A stretch of 54,505 nt of DNA, taken from Burkholderiales bacterium (lineage in GTDB: Bacteria; Pseudomonadota; Gammaproteobacteria; Burkholderiales; Burkholderiaceae_C). Positions 33,213-43,163 of this stretch are shown one piece after another. A model generated the notes under the pieces. The model saw nothing but the letters and a program-made list of their open reading frames with translations, was not told the origin of the DNA and ran no database searches. Every line of letters begins with the position of its first letter. The stretch's first letter is position 1. The position numbers were made by a program, and so were the translations under genes. The DNA is taken from positions 1 through 54,505 of the forward strand of contig JANYJJ010000022.1 of the NCBI GenBank assembly GCA_025358485.1, read 5' to 3'.

Positions 33213-34255
33213 GTGCAATGAATTTCATTTGGCCGCATTTGCTGTGGCTGCTGTTGGCGGTGCCGCTGCTGGTACTGGTCTACCTCTGGCTGCTGCGTCG
33301 GCGCAAAAAAGTGACGTTGCGTTTTGCTAGCGTGGCGCTGGTCAAGCAGGCCATGGGCAAAGGGCCAGGTTGGCTTCGGCACGTGCCGCCTGCATTGCTG
33401 CTCGCGGCCATCACGGTGTTGCTGGTGGCGGCCGCGCGGCCCACTGCGGTCGTGAAACTGCCGAGCCAACAAGAGACGATTATTTTGGCCATGGATGTCT
33501 CGGGCAGCATGCGCGCCACTGATGTGTTGCCCACCCGTTTGGTGGCGGCGCAAGAAGCCGCGAAAGCCTTCATCAAAGACCTGCCGCGCAATGTGCGCAT
33601 CGGCGTGGTGTCGTTTGCCGGCACCGCCGCGGTGGTGCAGCCACCCACCCAAAGCCGCGAAGACGTGGTCGCCGCCATCGACCGGTTTCAGCTGCAACGC
33701 GGCACTGCCATCGGCAGCGGCATGGTGTTGTCGCTGGCCACTTTGTTTCCCGATGCCGGCATCGATTTGTCGCAAATCACTGGCGCGCGCGCCATGCCTG
33801 GCGACAAGCTCGGCAAGGCCGACAAGACCAAGGCCGACGTGGCCCCGGTGCCGCCCGGCAGCTACAGCTCAGGCGCCATTATTTTGCTGACCGACGGCCA
33901 ACGCACCACCGGCCCCGACCCCATGGAAGCCGCCAAGATGGCCGCCGACCGAGGCGTGAAGGTGTACTCGGTCGGCATAGGCACCAAAGACGGCGAAACC
34001 ATAGGCTTCGAGGGCTGGAGCATGCGCGTGCGGCTGGACGAAGAAACACTCAAAAACATCAGCAACATGACACGCGCCGAATACTTTTATGCCGGCACCG
34101 CCGCCGACTTGAAAAAGGTTTACCAAAGCCTGAGCACGCGGCTGGTGGTGGAGAAAAAAGAAACCGAAATCAGCGGTTTGTTTGCCGCGTTGGGCGCGCT
34201 GCTGGTGGTGCTGGCAGCGGGTTTGTCAGTGGCTTGGTTTGGGCGGGTGGCTTGA
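33209..34255 (+). CDS. VWA-domain membrane protein (BatA-like)
   Basis: A 348-residue protein with N-terminal helices (about residues 6-28 and 60-77), a cytoplasmic or periplasmic VWA domain, and a C-terminal helix (residues 322-344, LFAALGALLVVLAAGLSVAWF). The MIDAS motif is 'LAMDVSGSMRATDV', with Thr and Asp partners in 'RGTAIGSG' and 'ILLTDGQRTTGPDP'. The start overlaps the DUF58 stop by four bases (ATGA). Such BatA-type proteins are thought to act with MoxR in the membrane. The protein lacks the BatB/BatC partners of the aerotolerance operon. Confidence 0.92.
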   Translation: MSAMNFIWPHLLWLLLAVPLLVLVYLWLLRRRKKVTLRFASVALVKQAMGKGPGWLRHVPPALLLAAITVLLVAAARPTAVVKLPSQQETIILAMDVSGSMRATDVLPTRLVAAQEAAKAFIKDLPRNVRIGVVSFAGTAAVVQPPTQSREDVVAAIDRFQLQRGTAIGSGMVLSLATLFPDAGIDLSQITGARAMPGDKLGKADKTKADVAPVPPGSYSSGAIILLTDGQRTTGPDPMEAAKMAADRGVKVYSVGIGTKDGETIGFEGWSMRVRLDEETLKNISNMTRAEYFYAGTAADLKKVYQSLSTRLVVEKKETEISGLFAALGALLVVLAAGLSVAWFGRVA

Positions 34256-34325
34256 AAAAATTGCACCGCGCGATTCATCCCGCCAACTTCACCGTGTGCT
34301 ACCAACCCCGAACACAAAAAAGACC

Positions 34326-34374
34326 CATTTGGGCTGAGGTGGCTGTTCCGATCATCCTGAGGCAGCGAAGGATG
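34326..34374 (+). repeat. Dispersed REP-like repeat, full copy 3
   Basis: Between the convergent VWA and S41 genes lies CCCATTTGGGCTGAGGTGG, then TTCCGATCA, then TCCTGAGGCAGCGAAGGAT, the same order as the copies at 14382 and 21571 (here on the plus strand). The first arm has drifted (CCATTTGGG instead of CCGTTCGGG). Confidence 0.65.
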
Positions 34375-34411
34375 CCTTTCGCCGTCCTGGCGATGGCTTC
34401 AATTCAACGGA

Positions 34412-35764
34412 TCAGTCGGCCCTGCGATGGGGCAAATCTGCAAAACCCAAAGCGGCTCGTCGCGACGTGGCCACCAGCGGCACCGAGACTGTCGAGCAAA
34501 CGCCCGTTTGCAAATAGTCAACCGCCACTGCCGTCAAACTTTCTGAAGCCGTTCCCAACTCGCCTTTGAAGTCATCGATCGCAGCGCAAGTTGGCGCGAT
34601 GCCGTTGTAGTAGCGGCCCTGGCCTGCGCCATTGACCGTCTCGAAATTCACTGCGCTGAAAGTGCTGCCGCAGTGATCGACGGGATAAAACCCAAAGGGC
34701 TTGCCGCAGGTGGCTGCACCGACGGTGATCACGTTCATGTAAGGCTTGAGGCCGTTGACCAGCAACTCACTGGCCGAGCAAGTGCGCGATCCCGTCAGCA
34801 CCACCACGCGGCTGAATGCAGGTGCGGGCGCGGTCGTCAGACGGAAGGTGGCGTTGGCGGATTGATTGCGCGCATTGCGATTGAGTTGCGTGAAAACTTG
34901 CCCGCTGGACGTGGCACCGGCCACCAACGACGCCAGCAAATTCGACGTGCTGAGCAAGCCGCCGCCGTTGTAGCGCAGGTCAATGATGAGCTCGGTGACG
35001 CGTTGCGCACGGAAGTTGGCGAAGGCTGCGGCCAGCGGCGCTTCAGCTTGCGAGATGAAGTCTTTCAGCACCACGTAGCCCGCTTTGCTGCCGCTGGGCA
35101 GGGTCAAAATTTGGCTGACAGACACGGGCGTCAAGTCAAAGCTGGCGGCAGTGAGCGTGACGGCGCGAGCACCTGCAACCGAACCCGCGCCACTGTCGAT
35201 TTGCAAAGCCAAGCTGTCACCCACATTGGCGGGCGTGAGCACGGAGAAGTCTTTACTGGTGATCAAATCAGACGCACTTCGCGCATTGGCCGACACGATG
35301 ATGTCGCCGCGCTTCAAGCCCGCCAGCGCCGCAGGCGATTGCGGCTCGACATAGCGCAGCCGCAGCGGCAGCACGCCCTCCAGGCCGTTGACGAAAACGC
35401 CGTAGCTCATGGTTTTGCCTGCGCCAAAAAATTGTGCGTAGGCGGCGCTGGGCGTGATGTAGCTCCACTTGTCTTTGGGCACCGCCGCATCGCCGGTGAA
35501 CAGCAAGGCGTCGTAGTAACTCTGCACCGTGCTGTAGCCCGCAGGGTCGGGGTTGGGCGAGGCCCCAGTCCAAAAATACTGGTCGGCCATGTAGGCGCGC
35601 AGCCAGTCTTTTTGGCTGGCCACATCGCAGCCGGGGGCGTCGGCCGTGGTTGGCGCAGGCGCCGAGTCAGCACCACCGCCGCCGCCGCCGCAGGCCGAAA
35701 AAATCAGGCTGCTGGCCAAAACAACGGCGGTTTTGAAACTGTTTTTTTGATGGCTCGAATACAC
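34412..35764 (-). CDS. S41 family C-terminal processing peptidase, lipoprotein
   Basis: A 450-residue lipoprotein with signal peptide and lipobox (LIFSACGG, Cys at about residue 25), then a Gly-rich spacer. A PDZ domain lies near residues 118-215 ('GVLPLRLRYVEPQSPAALAGLKRGDIIVSANA'). The S41 core has 'VTELIIDLRYNGGGLLSTSNLLASLVAG', Ser in 'TGSRTCSASELLVNGLKPY' and Lys in 'VGAATCGKPFGFYPVDHCG', as expected for the Ser/Lys dyad of tail-specific proteases. Several Cys suggest periplasmic disulfides. It converges on the VWA gene with the dispersed repeat between. Its substrate is unknown. Confidence 0.85.
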   Translation of the reverse strand: MYSSHQKNSFKTAVVLASSLIFSACGGGGGGADSAPAPTTADAPGCDVASQKDWLRAYMADQYFWTGASPNPDPAGYSTVQSYYDALLFTGDAAVPKDKWSYITPSAAYAQFFGAGKTMSYGVFVNGLEGVLPLRLRYVEPQSPAALAGLKRGDIIVSANARSASDLITSKDFSVLTPANVGDSLALQIDSGAGSVAGARAVTLTAASFDLTPVSVSQILTLPSGSKAGYVVLKDFISQAEAPLAAAFANFRAQRVTELIIDLRYNGGGLLSTSNLLASLVAGATSSGQVFTQLNRNARNQSANATFRLTTAPAPAFSRVVVLTGSRTCSASELLVNGLKPYMNVITVGAATCGKPFGFYPVDHCGSTFSAVNFETVNGAGQGRYYNGIAPTCAAIDDFKGELGTASESLTAVAVDYLQTGVCSTVSVPLVATSRRAALGFADLPHRRAD

Positions 35765-35894
35765 GGCACGACCTCGGTGACTGGACTGCGTTCCACCTTA
35801 GCAGCAACAAGGTGCCTCCTACAATCAAGGCCTCTTTGCAAGCCACTTTCTCAAGTGCCTTGCCGTCGCCAAAGCAACACCGCACGACCCTCCC

Positions 35895-38786
35895 ATGACC
35901 GAACTTGCCAAATCATTTGAGCCCGCCGCCATCGAAGCCCATTGGGGTCCGCTGTGGGAAAAAAGTGGTGCTTACGCGCCCACTTTGGATGCGGCCAAGC
36001 CGTCGTTCAGCATTCAATTGCCGCCGCCCAATGTGACCGGCACGCTGCACATGGGGCATGCGTTCAACCAAACCATCATGGATTCGCTGACGCGCTACCA
36101 CCGCATGCGCGGCGACAACACGTTGTGGGTGCCGGGCACCGACCACGCTGGCATTGCCACGCAGATCGTGGTGGAGCGTCAGTTGGAAGCGCAGAAGATC
36201 AGCCGTCACGACTTGGGCCGCAAGAATTTCGTGGCCAAGGTGTGGGAGTGGAAAGAAGAATCGGGTTCGATCATCACCGAGCAAATGCGCCGCATGGGCG
36301 CGTCGGTGAGTTGGCCGCATGAGTACTTCACCATGGACGAGCCGCGTTCCAAAGTGGTGACCGACACCTTTGTGCAGTTGTACGAACAAGGCTTGATTTA
36401 CCGCGGCAAGCGCCTGGTGAATTGGGACCCGGTGCTGAAGTCGGCCGTGTCTGATTTGGAGGTCGAAAAAGAAGAGCGCGACGGCTTCATGTGGCACATC
36501 GAATACCCGTTCAGCGGCGGGCCTCAAACCGCTGCGGACGGCCAAGCCATGCGCGGTATGCACATCGCGACAACGCGGCCTGAAACCATGATGGCCGACG
36601 GCGCTTTGGCGGTGCATCCGGAAGACCCGCGCTACCAACACTTAATCGGCAAGTTTGTCGATCTTCCTTTGTGCGACCGCCGCATTCCCATCATTGCCGA
36701 CGACTTTGTCGACCGCGACTTCGGCTCGGGCTGCGTCAAGATCACCGGCGCGCATGACTTCAACGATTACGCTTGTGCGCTGCGCCACGGCCTGCCGCTG
36801 ATCACCATCTTCACGCTCGACGCCAAGGTCAACGACAACGCGCCCGCCGCTTACCGTGGCCAAGACCGCTTCGTGGCGCGCAAATCGGTGCTGCGTGACT
36901 TGGAGGCCTTGGGCCTGCTTGAGAAAGCGGTTCCGCACAAAAACGCTGTGCCCATCTGCGCGCGCACCGGCCAGGTGGTCGAGCCTATGCTCACCGATCA
37001 GTGGTTTGTGGCTGTGAGCAAACCAGACATCGGTTTGGACGGCATGCCAGGCAAAAGCATCGCGCAAAAAGCCATCGACGCGGTGGCTACAGGCGAAGTG
37101 AAATTCGTTCCTGAAAACTGGATCAACACCTACGACCAATGGATGAACAACATCCAAGACTGGTGCATCAGCCGACAGCTGTGGTGGGGCCATCAGATCC
37201 CGGCCTGGTACGGCGCGGCAGGTGAAATTTTTGTGGGCCGCAGCGAGGACGAGGCGCGCGCAAAGGCCACCGCCGCAGGCTACGTCGGAACGCTGACGCG
37301 CGATGAAGACGTGCTGGACACTTGGTACTCGTCGGCGCTGGTGCCGTTCTCAACCTTAGGCTGGCCTGCGCAAACCAAAGAGTTGGGTTTGTTTTTGCCG
37401 TCCACCGTGCTAGTGACGGGCTACGAAATCATCTTCTTCTGGGTCGCAAGAATGATCATGATGACCAAGCACTTCGCTGGCAAAGTGCCGTTCAAAACTG
37501 TCTACATCCACGGGATGGTTCGCGACAGCGAAGGCAAAAAAATGAGCAAGTCCGAGGGCAATGTGATTGACCCGGTCGACTTGATTCAAGGCGTCGATTT
37601 AGACACGCTGGTGCGCAAAAGCACCGTCGGTTTGCGCAAGCCCGAGACCGCGCCCAAGGTGGCCGCGCGCGTGGCCAAAGAATTCCCCGAAGGCATGCCC
37701 GCTTACGGCGCCGACGCGCTGCGCTTCACCATGGCCAGCTACGCCAGCTTGGGGCGCAACATCAATTTCGACACCAAGCGCTGCGAGGGTTATCGCAACT
37801 TCTGCAACAAGCTCTGGAACGCCACGCGCTTTGTGTTGATGAATTGCGAGGGCCAAAACTGCGGCCTGGAAGAACACACCAAGGCCGAATGCGCGCCAGG
37901 CCAGCCCTTTCATCAATACTTGAAATTCAGCCCCGCCGACAAATGGATCAGCAGCGAGTTGCAACGCGTGGAAGCGGCTGTCGAACAAGGGTTTGCCGAC
38001 TACCGCCTGGACAACGTGGCGAATGCGGCCTACGCCTTTGTGTGGGACGAATACTGCGACTGGTATTTGGAAATTGCCAAAGTACAAATTCAAGGTGGCA
38101 GCGAAGCTGAGCAGCGCGCCACGCGCCGCACCTTGATTCGCGTGTTGGAAACCGTGCTGCGCTTGCTGCACCCCATCACGCCCTTCATCACGGCCGAGTT
38201 GTGGGAAACCGTGGCGGCGGTGGCCGGGCGCAAAACCGACAGCGCAAGCATCGTCGTCGCGCCTTATCCGAAGGCGCAGTTGGAGCGCATCGACGCGGCG
38301 TCAGACGCTTGGATGGCGCGGCTCAAAGACGTGGTGGGCACCTGCCGTAGCCTGCGCAGCGAAATGAGCCTGTCGCCTGCCGTGCGCGTGCCGTTGTTGG
38401 TGCTCGACTCAGGCAGCGACGCGGCCTTTTTGGAGCAAAGCTCGCCGCTGCTCAAGGCACTGGCCAAGGTGTCTGAAGTTCAGGTGTTCACCGACGAGGC
38501 GGCATTCGCAAAGGCCACGGCCGCCGCACCTGTGGTGATTGCAGGCACGACCCGATTGGCGCTGCACGTGGAAGTGGATGTGGCAGCCGAGACCGAGCGC
38601 TTGGGCAAAGAAGTAACGCGCTTGTCGGGTGAGATCGCCCGGGCCGAAACCAAGTTGTCAAATGAGAGTTTTGTGGCGCGTGCACCGGCTGCGGTGGTGG
38701 CTCAGGAGCAGCAGCGCGTGGCGGACTTCAAGGCAACACGGGACCGCTTGCAAAGTCAGCTTCAAGCACTTCGGCAGAAGGCTTGA
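35895..38786 (+). CDS. valS: Valyl-tRNA synthetase
   Basis: A 963-residue class Ia synthetase that charges tRNA-Val and edits misactivated threonine. HIGH is HMGH (residues 52-55, '[14 protein letters not shown]'), KMSKS is in '[16 protein letters not shown]' near residue 550, the editing domain lies between (about 200-390, with '[22 protein letters not shown]'), and the C-terminal coiled coil is residues 890-963. Start ATG 35895 opens [14 protein letters not shown], typical. Its last 59 bases overlap the opposing hydroxyacid-dehydrogenase-like gene, and its stop codon falls in the first unit of a 33-bp tandem repeat. Confidence 0.97.
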   Translation: MTELAKSFEPAAIEAHWGPLWEKSGAYAPTLDAAKPSFSIQLPPPNVTGTLHMGHAFNQTIMDSLTRYHRMRGDNTLWVPGTDHAGIATQIVVERQLEAQKISRHDLGRKNFVAKVWEWKEESGSIITEQMRRMGASVSWPHEYFTMDEPRSKVVTDTFVQLYEQGLIYRGKRLVNWDPVLKSAVSDLEVEKEERDGFMWHIEYPFSGGPQTAADGQAMRGMHIATTRPETMMADGALAVHPEDPRYQHLIGKFVDLPLCDRRIPIIADDFVDRDFGSGCVKITGAHDFNDYACALRHGLPLITIFTLDAKVNDNAPAAYRGQDRFVARKSVLRDLEALGLLEKAVPHKNAVPICARTGQVVEPMLTDQWFVAVSKPDIGLDGMPGKSIAQKAIDAVATGEVKFVPENWINTYDQWMNNIQDWCISRQLWWGHQIPAWYGAAGEIFVGRSEDEARAKATAAGYVGTLTRDEDVLDTWYSSALVPFSTLGWPAQTKELGLFLPSTVLVTGYEIIFFWVARMIMMTKHFAGKVPFKTVYIHGMVRDSEGKKMSKSEGNVIDPVDLIQGVDLDTLVRKSTVGLRKPETAPKVAARVAKEFPEGMPAYGADALRFTMASYASLGRNINFDTKRCEGYRNFCNKLWNATRFVLMNCEGQNCGLEEHTKAECAPGQPFHQYLKFSPADKWISSELQRVEAAVEQGFADYRLDNVANAAYAFVWDEYCDWYLEIAKVQIQGGSEAEQRATRRTLIRVLETVLRLLHPITPFITAELWETVAAVAGRKTDSASIVVAPYPKAQLERIDAASDAWMARLKDVVGTCRSLRSEMSLSPAVRVPLLVLDSGSDAAFLEQSSPLLKALAKVSEVQVFTDEAAFAKATAAAPVVIAGTTRLALHVEVDVAAETERLGKEVTRLSGEIARAETKLSNESFVARAPAAVVAQEQQRVADFKATRDRLQSQLQALRQKA

Positions 38787-40035
38787 ATCCAAGTGACTGT
38801 GCTTCGGCAGAAGTCTTGAATCCTAGTGACGGTACTTCGGCGGTCAACTTGAATTCACGTGGCGCGGGGGGCGCGGCAGTGGCTGCGCCGTGGCCCGCGT
38901 TCCCATAGGCTAGCTTGAGTTCGTTCACCGCAGCATCATCCGCGTCAAGGTAGGCGTCGCCTTGAAGCATGGTGCCGTTCTCGTCAAACATCGCTGCGGC
39001 CTGTGGCGTGTCGTCGATTTCAGTCATCTCGGGCAAAGCTGACAAGCCCATGAACACCGCGCTCGCAGTGCCTGAGATGGCCGAATTGGCAGAAGCGCTG
39101 GTGGGCCTGTGCGCTTCGAAGCTGGGCACGCTGGACAGCGACAACAACTCGTCCAAACGTTGCGCCACCGACCACGCGCTGCGCAGGCGCGATTCGCGCG
39201 TGGTGCTGGCCACGCGCGGCGTGACCTGCAAGCTGCTGATGTCGGCCAACGGCCTTCCCTCGTCCAGCAAACCAGGCTCCATGCTGTCCAACCACACGGC
39301 GGCAACGCGGTGGCTCTGCATCACCTTAGACAAGGCCATTTCGTCGAACAAGGCGGAATGTGAAATGCTCACGATGACTTGATCGATCTTGCAAAACGGC
39401 AAAAACCGTTCGCCCAACAGCCCGTGGTAGCGGCTGAAATAAGCGAGTTGAACGCTGACGACGTCTGCGGTTTCCAGCAGCTCGCGCAAACCCAAAGGCC
39501 TGACGTTCCAACGTTCCCAGACGCCGTCGTTGGCGTGCAAAGAAGGGTCGTAGCCCAACACGCGCGCGCCAAAACTCACCAGCAAACGGTTCAAAGCCCG
39601 GGCCGCCGGTGTCATGCCAATCAAGCCCACTTGCGCGCCACCCAGCTCACGGCCTACGCGCATGCCGTCCGAACCTTGCACCGGCACGCGGCGCAGCAGC
39701 GACAACATCGCACCGATCACGAATTCGGCTTCGGCCTGGGCGGTGGCGATGCTGCTGCGAACCACCTCAACACCCGCTTTGGCGCAGGCATCAACGTCAA
39801 TGTTTTCCGCACCCGCGCTGACGCGACCGACGGCGCGAAGGACGGGCGCGGAGTGCAGCGTTTGAGCGTCCAGGCTCAGCGAAGGCGGCAGTATCAATGA
39901 ACGCACGTTGTACAGCGCCTGTCGAAACGCGCGCGGATCCCTCGCCATTTCAGGCTCATAGCGCACCGTGTGGCGGGCTTCCAGCCAGCGCACGATGTCG
40001 TCTTCTATGGGTTCAACGATCAATATGTCCATCAA
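38728..40035 (-). CDS. D-2-hydroxyacid dehydrogenase-like protein, probably without catalytic activity
   Basis: A 435-residue protein whose first 300 residues follow the D-isomer-specific 2-hydroxyacid dehydrogenase fold: '[19 protein letters not shown]', '[16 protein letters not shown]', '[21 protein letters not shown]', and '[12 protein letters not shown]'. Key residues are changed: the nucleotide loop GxGxxG is GLIGMTPAA (137-145), the substrate Arg of the ARGxxVDE motif is His226 ([10 protein letters not shown]), and the catalytic His of TPH is Arg274. It is probably a non-enzymatic paralogue. The extra 120-residue tail ends in three 11-residue repeats ([11 protein letters not shown] type) encoded by the 33-bp tandem repeat that includes the 3' end of valS. 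Start ATG at 40033-40035. Confidence 0.8.
   Translation of the reverse strand: MMDILIVEPIEDDIVRWLEARHTVRYEPEMARDPRAFRQALYNVRSLILPPSLSLDAQTLHSAPVLRAVGRVSAGAENIDVDACAKAGVEVVRSSIATAQAEAEFVIGAMLSLLRRVPVQGSDGMRVGRELGGAQVGLIGMTPAARALNRLLVSFGARVLGYDPSLHANDGVWERWNVRPLGLRELLETADVVSVQLAYFSRYHGLLGERFLPFCKIDQVIVSISHSALFDEMALSKVMQSHRVAAVWLDSMEPGLLDEGRPLADISSLQVTPRVASTTRESRLRSAWSVAQRLDELLSLSSVPSFEAHRPTSASANSAISGTASAVFMGLSALPEMTEIDDTPQAAAMFDENGTMLQGDAYLDADDAAVNELKLAYGNAGHGAATAAPPAPREFKLTAEVPSLGFKTSAEAQSLGFKPSAEVLEADFASGPVLP
38768..38866. repeat. Three 33-bp tandem repeats across the valS stop codon
   Basis: Units start at 38768, 38801 and 38834, each opening CTTCGGC(A/G)G(A/T) and continuing with TTGAAT and a GTGAC-like end. 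The first unit contains the last codons and stop (38784-38786) of valS; the others encode, on the minus strand, 11-residue repeats at the end of the dehydrogenase-like protein. Confidence 0.9.
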
Positions 40036-40113
40036 ACCGTGGCTTTAGCCGTCAACATGCGCGCCGATAACTTCATGCAAGAATCAAAAAACTTATCCGG
40101 GGATTGTAAGTAA

Positions 40114-40980
40114 ATGATTGTCACCAAAGCGATTTTCCCAGTGGCTGGCTTAGGAACCCGTTTCCTACCCGCCACCAAAGCGCAGCCCAAAGAAATGCTG
40201 CCGGTCGTGGACAAACCACTCATTCAGTATGCGGTGGAAGAAGCTTACGCCGCTGGTATACGCGAAATGATATTCGTCACTGGCCGCCACAAACGCCCGA
40301 TTGAAGATCACTTTGACATGACGTTTGAGCTTGAAGTTGCGCTGGAGCAAGCGGGAAAGCAAGAGCTGCTTGACGTGGTGCGCAGCGTCAAGCCCGCCGA
40401 CATGGAATGCATCTATGTGCGACAAGCCCAAGCTTTGGGTTTGGGCCATGCCGTGCTGTGCGCCCAGCGCTTGGTGGGCGACGAGCCGTTCGCCGTGCTG
40501 CTGGCCGACGACTTGATGGTGGGCGACACGCCAGTCCTGAAGCAAATGGTGCAGCAATATGAAGAGTGGCGCGTGTCCATTTTGGCAGTGCAAGAAGTAC
40601 CGGCCGAACACACACGCCGCTACGGCATCGTGGCCGGCACCACCATCAGCGACCAGTTGATGGACGTGAGTCGCATCGTTGAAAAACCTGCCCCTGAAGT
40701 GGCTCCGTCACGTCTGGGCGTGGCCGGGCGCTACATCTTGACACCGGGCGTCTTTCACGAAATTGCCAATCAGCAGCGCGGTGTGGGCAACGAAATTCAG
40801 CTTACCGACGGCATTGCCGGATTGCTGCGCCGCGAGAAGGTGTTTGCGTATCGCTACGAAGGCAAGCGCTACGACTGCGGCAGCAAAGAAGGCTTCTTGC
40901 AGGCCAATGTGGAACTGGCGCTGGCCCACCCGCAACTTGGACCGGGCTTCAAAGAGTTCTTGCAGACGCTGGCGCTGTGA
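40114..40980 (+). CDS. galU: UTP-glucose-1-phosphate uridylyltransferase
   Basis: A 288-residue nucleotidyltransferase making UDP-glucose for polysaccharides, lipopolysaccharide and glycosylation. The nucleotide loop is '[38 protein letters not shown]' with the conserved GxGTR and K-E-M-L-P, and Asp residues in '[12 protein letters not shown]' bind metal. '[15 protein letters not shown]' and '[15 protein letters not shown]' are GalU-specific landmarks. It is divergent from the dehydrogenase-like gene with 78 bases between the starts. Confidence 0.97.
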   Translation: MIVTKAIFPVAGLGTRFLPATKAQPKEMLPVVDKPLIQYAVEEAYAAGIREMIFVTGRHKRPIEDHFDMTFELEVALEQAGKQELLDVVRSVKPADMECIYVRQAQALGLGHAVLCAQRLVGDEPFAVLLADDLMVGDTPVLKQMVQQYEEWRVSILAVQEVPAEHTRRYGIVAGTTISDQLMDVSRIVEKPAPEVAPSRLGVAGRYILTPGVFHEIANQQRGVGNEIQLTDGIAGLLRREKVFAYRYEGKRYDCGSKEGFLQANVELALAHPQLGPGFKEFLQTLAL

Positions 40981-41012
40981 TCTGACTGCACAGCATTTTC
41001 AAACGCGTCGGC

Positions 41013-41028
41013 CGCAGCGCACGCTGCG
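41013..41028. terminator. Hairpin between convergent galU and tusA
   Basis: A perfect 7-bp inverted repeat CGCAGCG-ca-CGCTGCG lies in the 55-base gap between the two converging genes. There is no T-run, so a role as a bidirectional stop is likely but not proven. Confidence 0.4.
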
Positions 41029-41035
41029 CTTCGGG

Positions 41036-41263
41036 CTAACGGCGTCGCAAATAGTGAATGAACTCGTCATTCGCTGACGCCTGTTCAACCAACTCGTTGC
41101 CGGTTTGCCGCGCAAAGGCTTGGAAGTCGCGCATGGAGCCGGGGTCGGTGGCCAGCACTTTCAGCACTTGGCCGGTGGTCATGTCGGCCAGAGCTTTCTT
41201 GGCCTTCAATATCGGCAGCGGGCAGTTCAAACCGCGGGTGTCGATCTCTTTTTCTGCGTTCAT
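41036..41263 (-). CDS. tusA: TusA/SirA-like sulfur carrier protein
   Basis: A 75-residue protein from ATG 41263; the frame continues upstream into the Nudix gene but MNAEKEIDTRGLNCPLP is the natural start. The CPLP motif (Cys near residue 14) in 'TRGLNCPLPILKAKKAL' is the sulfur-accepting cysteine, and 'LKVLATDPGSMRDFQAFARQTGNELV' follows the TusA fold. It relays persulfide sulfur for tRNA 2-thiouridine and other sulfur pathways. It overlaps the Nudix gene by four bases and lies in an operon with cysM, so the three genes touch sulfur and nucleotide metabolism. Confidence 0.92.
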   Translation of the reverse strand: MNAEKEIDTRGLNCPLPILKAKKALADMTTGQVLKVLATDPGSMRDFQAFARQTGNELVEQASANDEFIHYLRRR

Positions 41264-41829
41264 TTCGGTTCCTGATGGTCTTGCAGCGAAATTGGCCGGA
41301 CGGGAATTTCCATCCACTGAGGTGTGATGCCCCGCGTGGTCAGCCAGTCTGCCAGAGCGTAACCGGTGCCTGCCCGCCAACAGCGCACCGACTCGGGCGC
41401 GATCGTGCGGTATTCCACCAGCTCAGGCGACAACTTGATCTCACCGCGCGCCACCGCTTGGTAGGCAATGATGACTTGGTTCATGCGCTGAAAGTCGTAC
41501 ACGCCAATCAGCTTGAGGCTGTCAACGCTGAGCGAAGTTTCCTCGACCACTTCGCGCGCAATGCCTTCTTGCGGTGTTTCACCGGCTTCCATGAAACCAG
41601 TGATCAGGCCAAAAAACTTGCCCGGCCATGCTGCGTTGCGCGCCAGCAAAACTTCGCCGTCGCGGTCAGCCAATTCGATCACCGCAGCCAACACGGGCGT
41701 GGGGTTGTTCCAATGCGTCCAGTCGCAGCTCACGCAGCGCATGCGCGTTTTCGCGCCGCCATCTTCGTCCTGCGAAATGGGCTGAAGCTTGGTGGCGCAA
41801 TGAGGGCAAAAGTTGAATTCGTGTTTCAT
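41260..41829 (-). CDS. Nudix hydrolase with zinc ribbon (NudC-like)
   Basis: A 189-residue protein from ATG 41829 (a TTG 18 bases upstream would add six residues). Four cysteines in CPHC and CVSC (residues 8-11 and about 32-35) form a zinc ribbon. The Nudix box is 'GFMEAGETPQEGIAREVVEETSL', matching Gx5Ex7REUxEExGU. Such proteins hydrolyse NADH, NAD-capped RNA or similar nucleoside diphosphates; the exact substrate is unknown. The gene lies 14 bases after cysM and overlaps tusA by four bases. Confidence 0.88.
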   Translation of the reverse strand: MKHEFNFCPHCATKLQPISQDEDGGAKTRMRCVSCDWTHWNNPTPVLAAVIELADRDGEVLLARNAAWPGKFFGLITGFMEAGETPQEGIAREVVEETSLSVDSLKLIGVYDFQRMNQVIIAYQAVARGEIKLSPELVEYRTIAPESVRCWRAGTGYALADWLTTRGITPQWMEIPVRPISLQDHQEPK

Positions 41830-41843
41830 GGTGCCGTGAATTT

Positions 41844-42776
41844 TCAAGCAGGAAACACACCGGTGGACAAGTAACGGTCGCCGCGGTCGCAGACGATGAA
41901 GACGATGGTGGCGTTTTCAACTTGCTGCGCAATCTGCAGGGCAGTCCAGCAGGCGCCCGCTGCCGATATCCCGGCAAACAAACCCTCTTCGCGCGCCATG
42001 CGCCGAGCCATGTCCTCGGCGTCGGCTTGGCTGACTTCGACGATCTCATCAACATGCTGCGCGTTGTAAATTTTTGGCAAGTAAGCAGACGGCCATTTGC
42101 GGATGCCAGGGATGCGCGAGCCGTCGGTCGGCTGCGCGCCGACGATGCGCACCCCACTCGACTGCGACTTTAAAAATTGCGACACACCGGTGATGGTGCC
42201 GGTGGTGCCCATGGCGCTGACGAAGTGCGTGACTTGTCCTTGGGTGTCGCGCCAAATCTCTGGGCCGGTGGTGTCGAAGTGGGCCTGCGGGTTGTCGGCA
42301 TTGGCAAATTGATCTAACACGCGGCCCTTGCCGTCACGCTGCATGTGCTGCGCCAAATCACGCGCGTATTCCATGCCGCCAGTGCGCGGTGTGAGCATCA
42401 GCTCGGCCCCAAAAGCCTTCATGGTTTGGGCGCGTTCTATCGACAAGTCCTCCGGCATGATGAGCAGCATGCGGTAGCCGCGAATGGCAGCCGCCATGGC
42501 CAAGGCGATACCGGTGTTGCCCGAGGTGGCTTCAATCAAGGTGTCGCCAGGACGGATCTCGCCGCGCTCTTCTGCGCGCCTGATCATGCTGATGGCAGCG
42601 CGGTCTTTCACCGATCCTGCGGGGTTGTTGCCTTCGAGCTTGCCCAAAATCACATTGCCGCGTTGCGTGTTGGCAGCACCCGCCAAACGCTTGAGCTGCA
42701 CCAAAGGCGTGTTGCCAATGACGTCTTCTACGCTGCCGTAACTCGGCATGGTGCGACGCTTGGGTGGGGTGCTCAT
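41844..42776 (-). CDS. cysM: Cysteine synthase B (O-acetylserine/thiosulfate sulfhydrylase)
   Basis: A 310-residue PLP enzyme; a second in-frame ATG nine codons in (42749) is also possible. 'IGNTPLVQLKR' and 'GKLEGNNPAGSVKDRAA' hold the family signature, with the Lys of SVKDRA as the PLP lysine; 'EATSGNTGIALAMAAAIRGYRM' binds substrate, and 'SAMGTTGTITGVSQFL' binds the phosphate of PLP. CysM makes cysteine or S-sulfocysteine from O-acetylserine. It heads a minus-strand operon cysM-Nudix-tusA. The tRNA-Leu gene lies about 100 bases upstream. Confidence 0.93.
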   Translation of the reverse strand: MSTPPKRRTMPSYGSVEDVIGNTPLVQLKRLAGAANTQRGNVILGKLEGNNPAGSVKDRAAISMIRRAEERGEIRPGDTLIEATSGNTGIALAMAAAIRGYRMLLIMPEDLSIERAQTMKAFGAELMLTPRTGGMEYARDLAQHMQRDGKGRVLDQFANADNPQAHFDTTGPEIWRDTQGQVTHFVSAMGTTGTITGVSQFLKSQSSGVRIVGAQPTDGSRIPGIRKWPSAYLPKIYNAQHVDEIVEVSQADAEDMARRMAREEGLFAGISAAGACWTALQIAQQVENATIVFIVCDRGDRYLSTGVFPA

Positions 42777-42878
42777 CGAATCTCCATCCTGCGATTTTGA
42801 CCGCCGAGATCAAACGCTGTCGACAACCGACGCATCGTCGTCAGAAGGGTATGGATTTAGCGGATGTGGATGTAGCAG

Positions 42879-42963
42879 TGGTGCCTCGGGTCGGAATCGA
42901 ACCGACACTCCTTGCGGAACGGGATTTTGAGTCCCGCGCGTCTACCGATTTCGCCACCGAGGC
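42879..42963 (-). tRNA. tRNA-Leu (anticodon CAA)
   Basis: The minus strand folds into a tRNA with a 7-bp acceptor stem GCCTCGG/CCGAGGC, an encoded CCA (complement of TGG at 42879-42881), D arm, the anticodon loop CTCAAAA (anticodon CAA at 42927-42929), a long variable arm of class II tRNAs (leucine), and a TTCGATTC T loop. The total is 85 bases including CCA. Confidence 0.95.
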
Positions 42964-43030
42964 CGGTGCTTGTAGAGGAGCGAGAGTGTGCCACAAGCCG
43001 AGGCCGCCCTTTGCCGGCGTGCAGTGACTG

Positions 43031-43063
43031 CGCACCAGCCACGCACCAGCCACGCACCAAATC
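43031..43063. repeat. Short 11-bp tandem repeat (CGCACCAGCCA)
   Basis: Three units of 11 bp lie in the gap between the tRNA and the rhomboid gene: two exact CGCACCAGCCA (43031-43052) and a third that begins CGCACCAAATC. The unit resembles the CGCACCACCGA/CGCATCACCCA units of the larger 11-bp array at 51286-51417. Confidence 0.85.
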
Positions 43064-43163
43064 AGCGATTCACGTGTCGGCCCGTAACTCCCGTCTGCCA
43101 TCACAAAGGCCGCCACTTCAGGCACTTAGACTCACCACCTTTGTTTTAACGCAGGAAATTCGC

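Noticed and set aside
34673..35920. 415-codon plus-strand open frame
   Set aside because: It lies wholly opposite the S41 peptidase gene, which has clear motifs; the antisense frame is Gly/Arg/His-rich and featureless.
42879..42963. tRNA-Leu as an integration site for an island
   Set aside because: No direct repeat of its 3' end and no integrase were seen; its neighbours are ordinary core genes.
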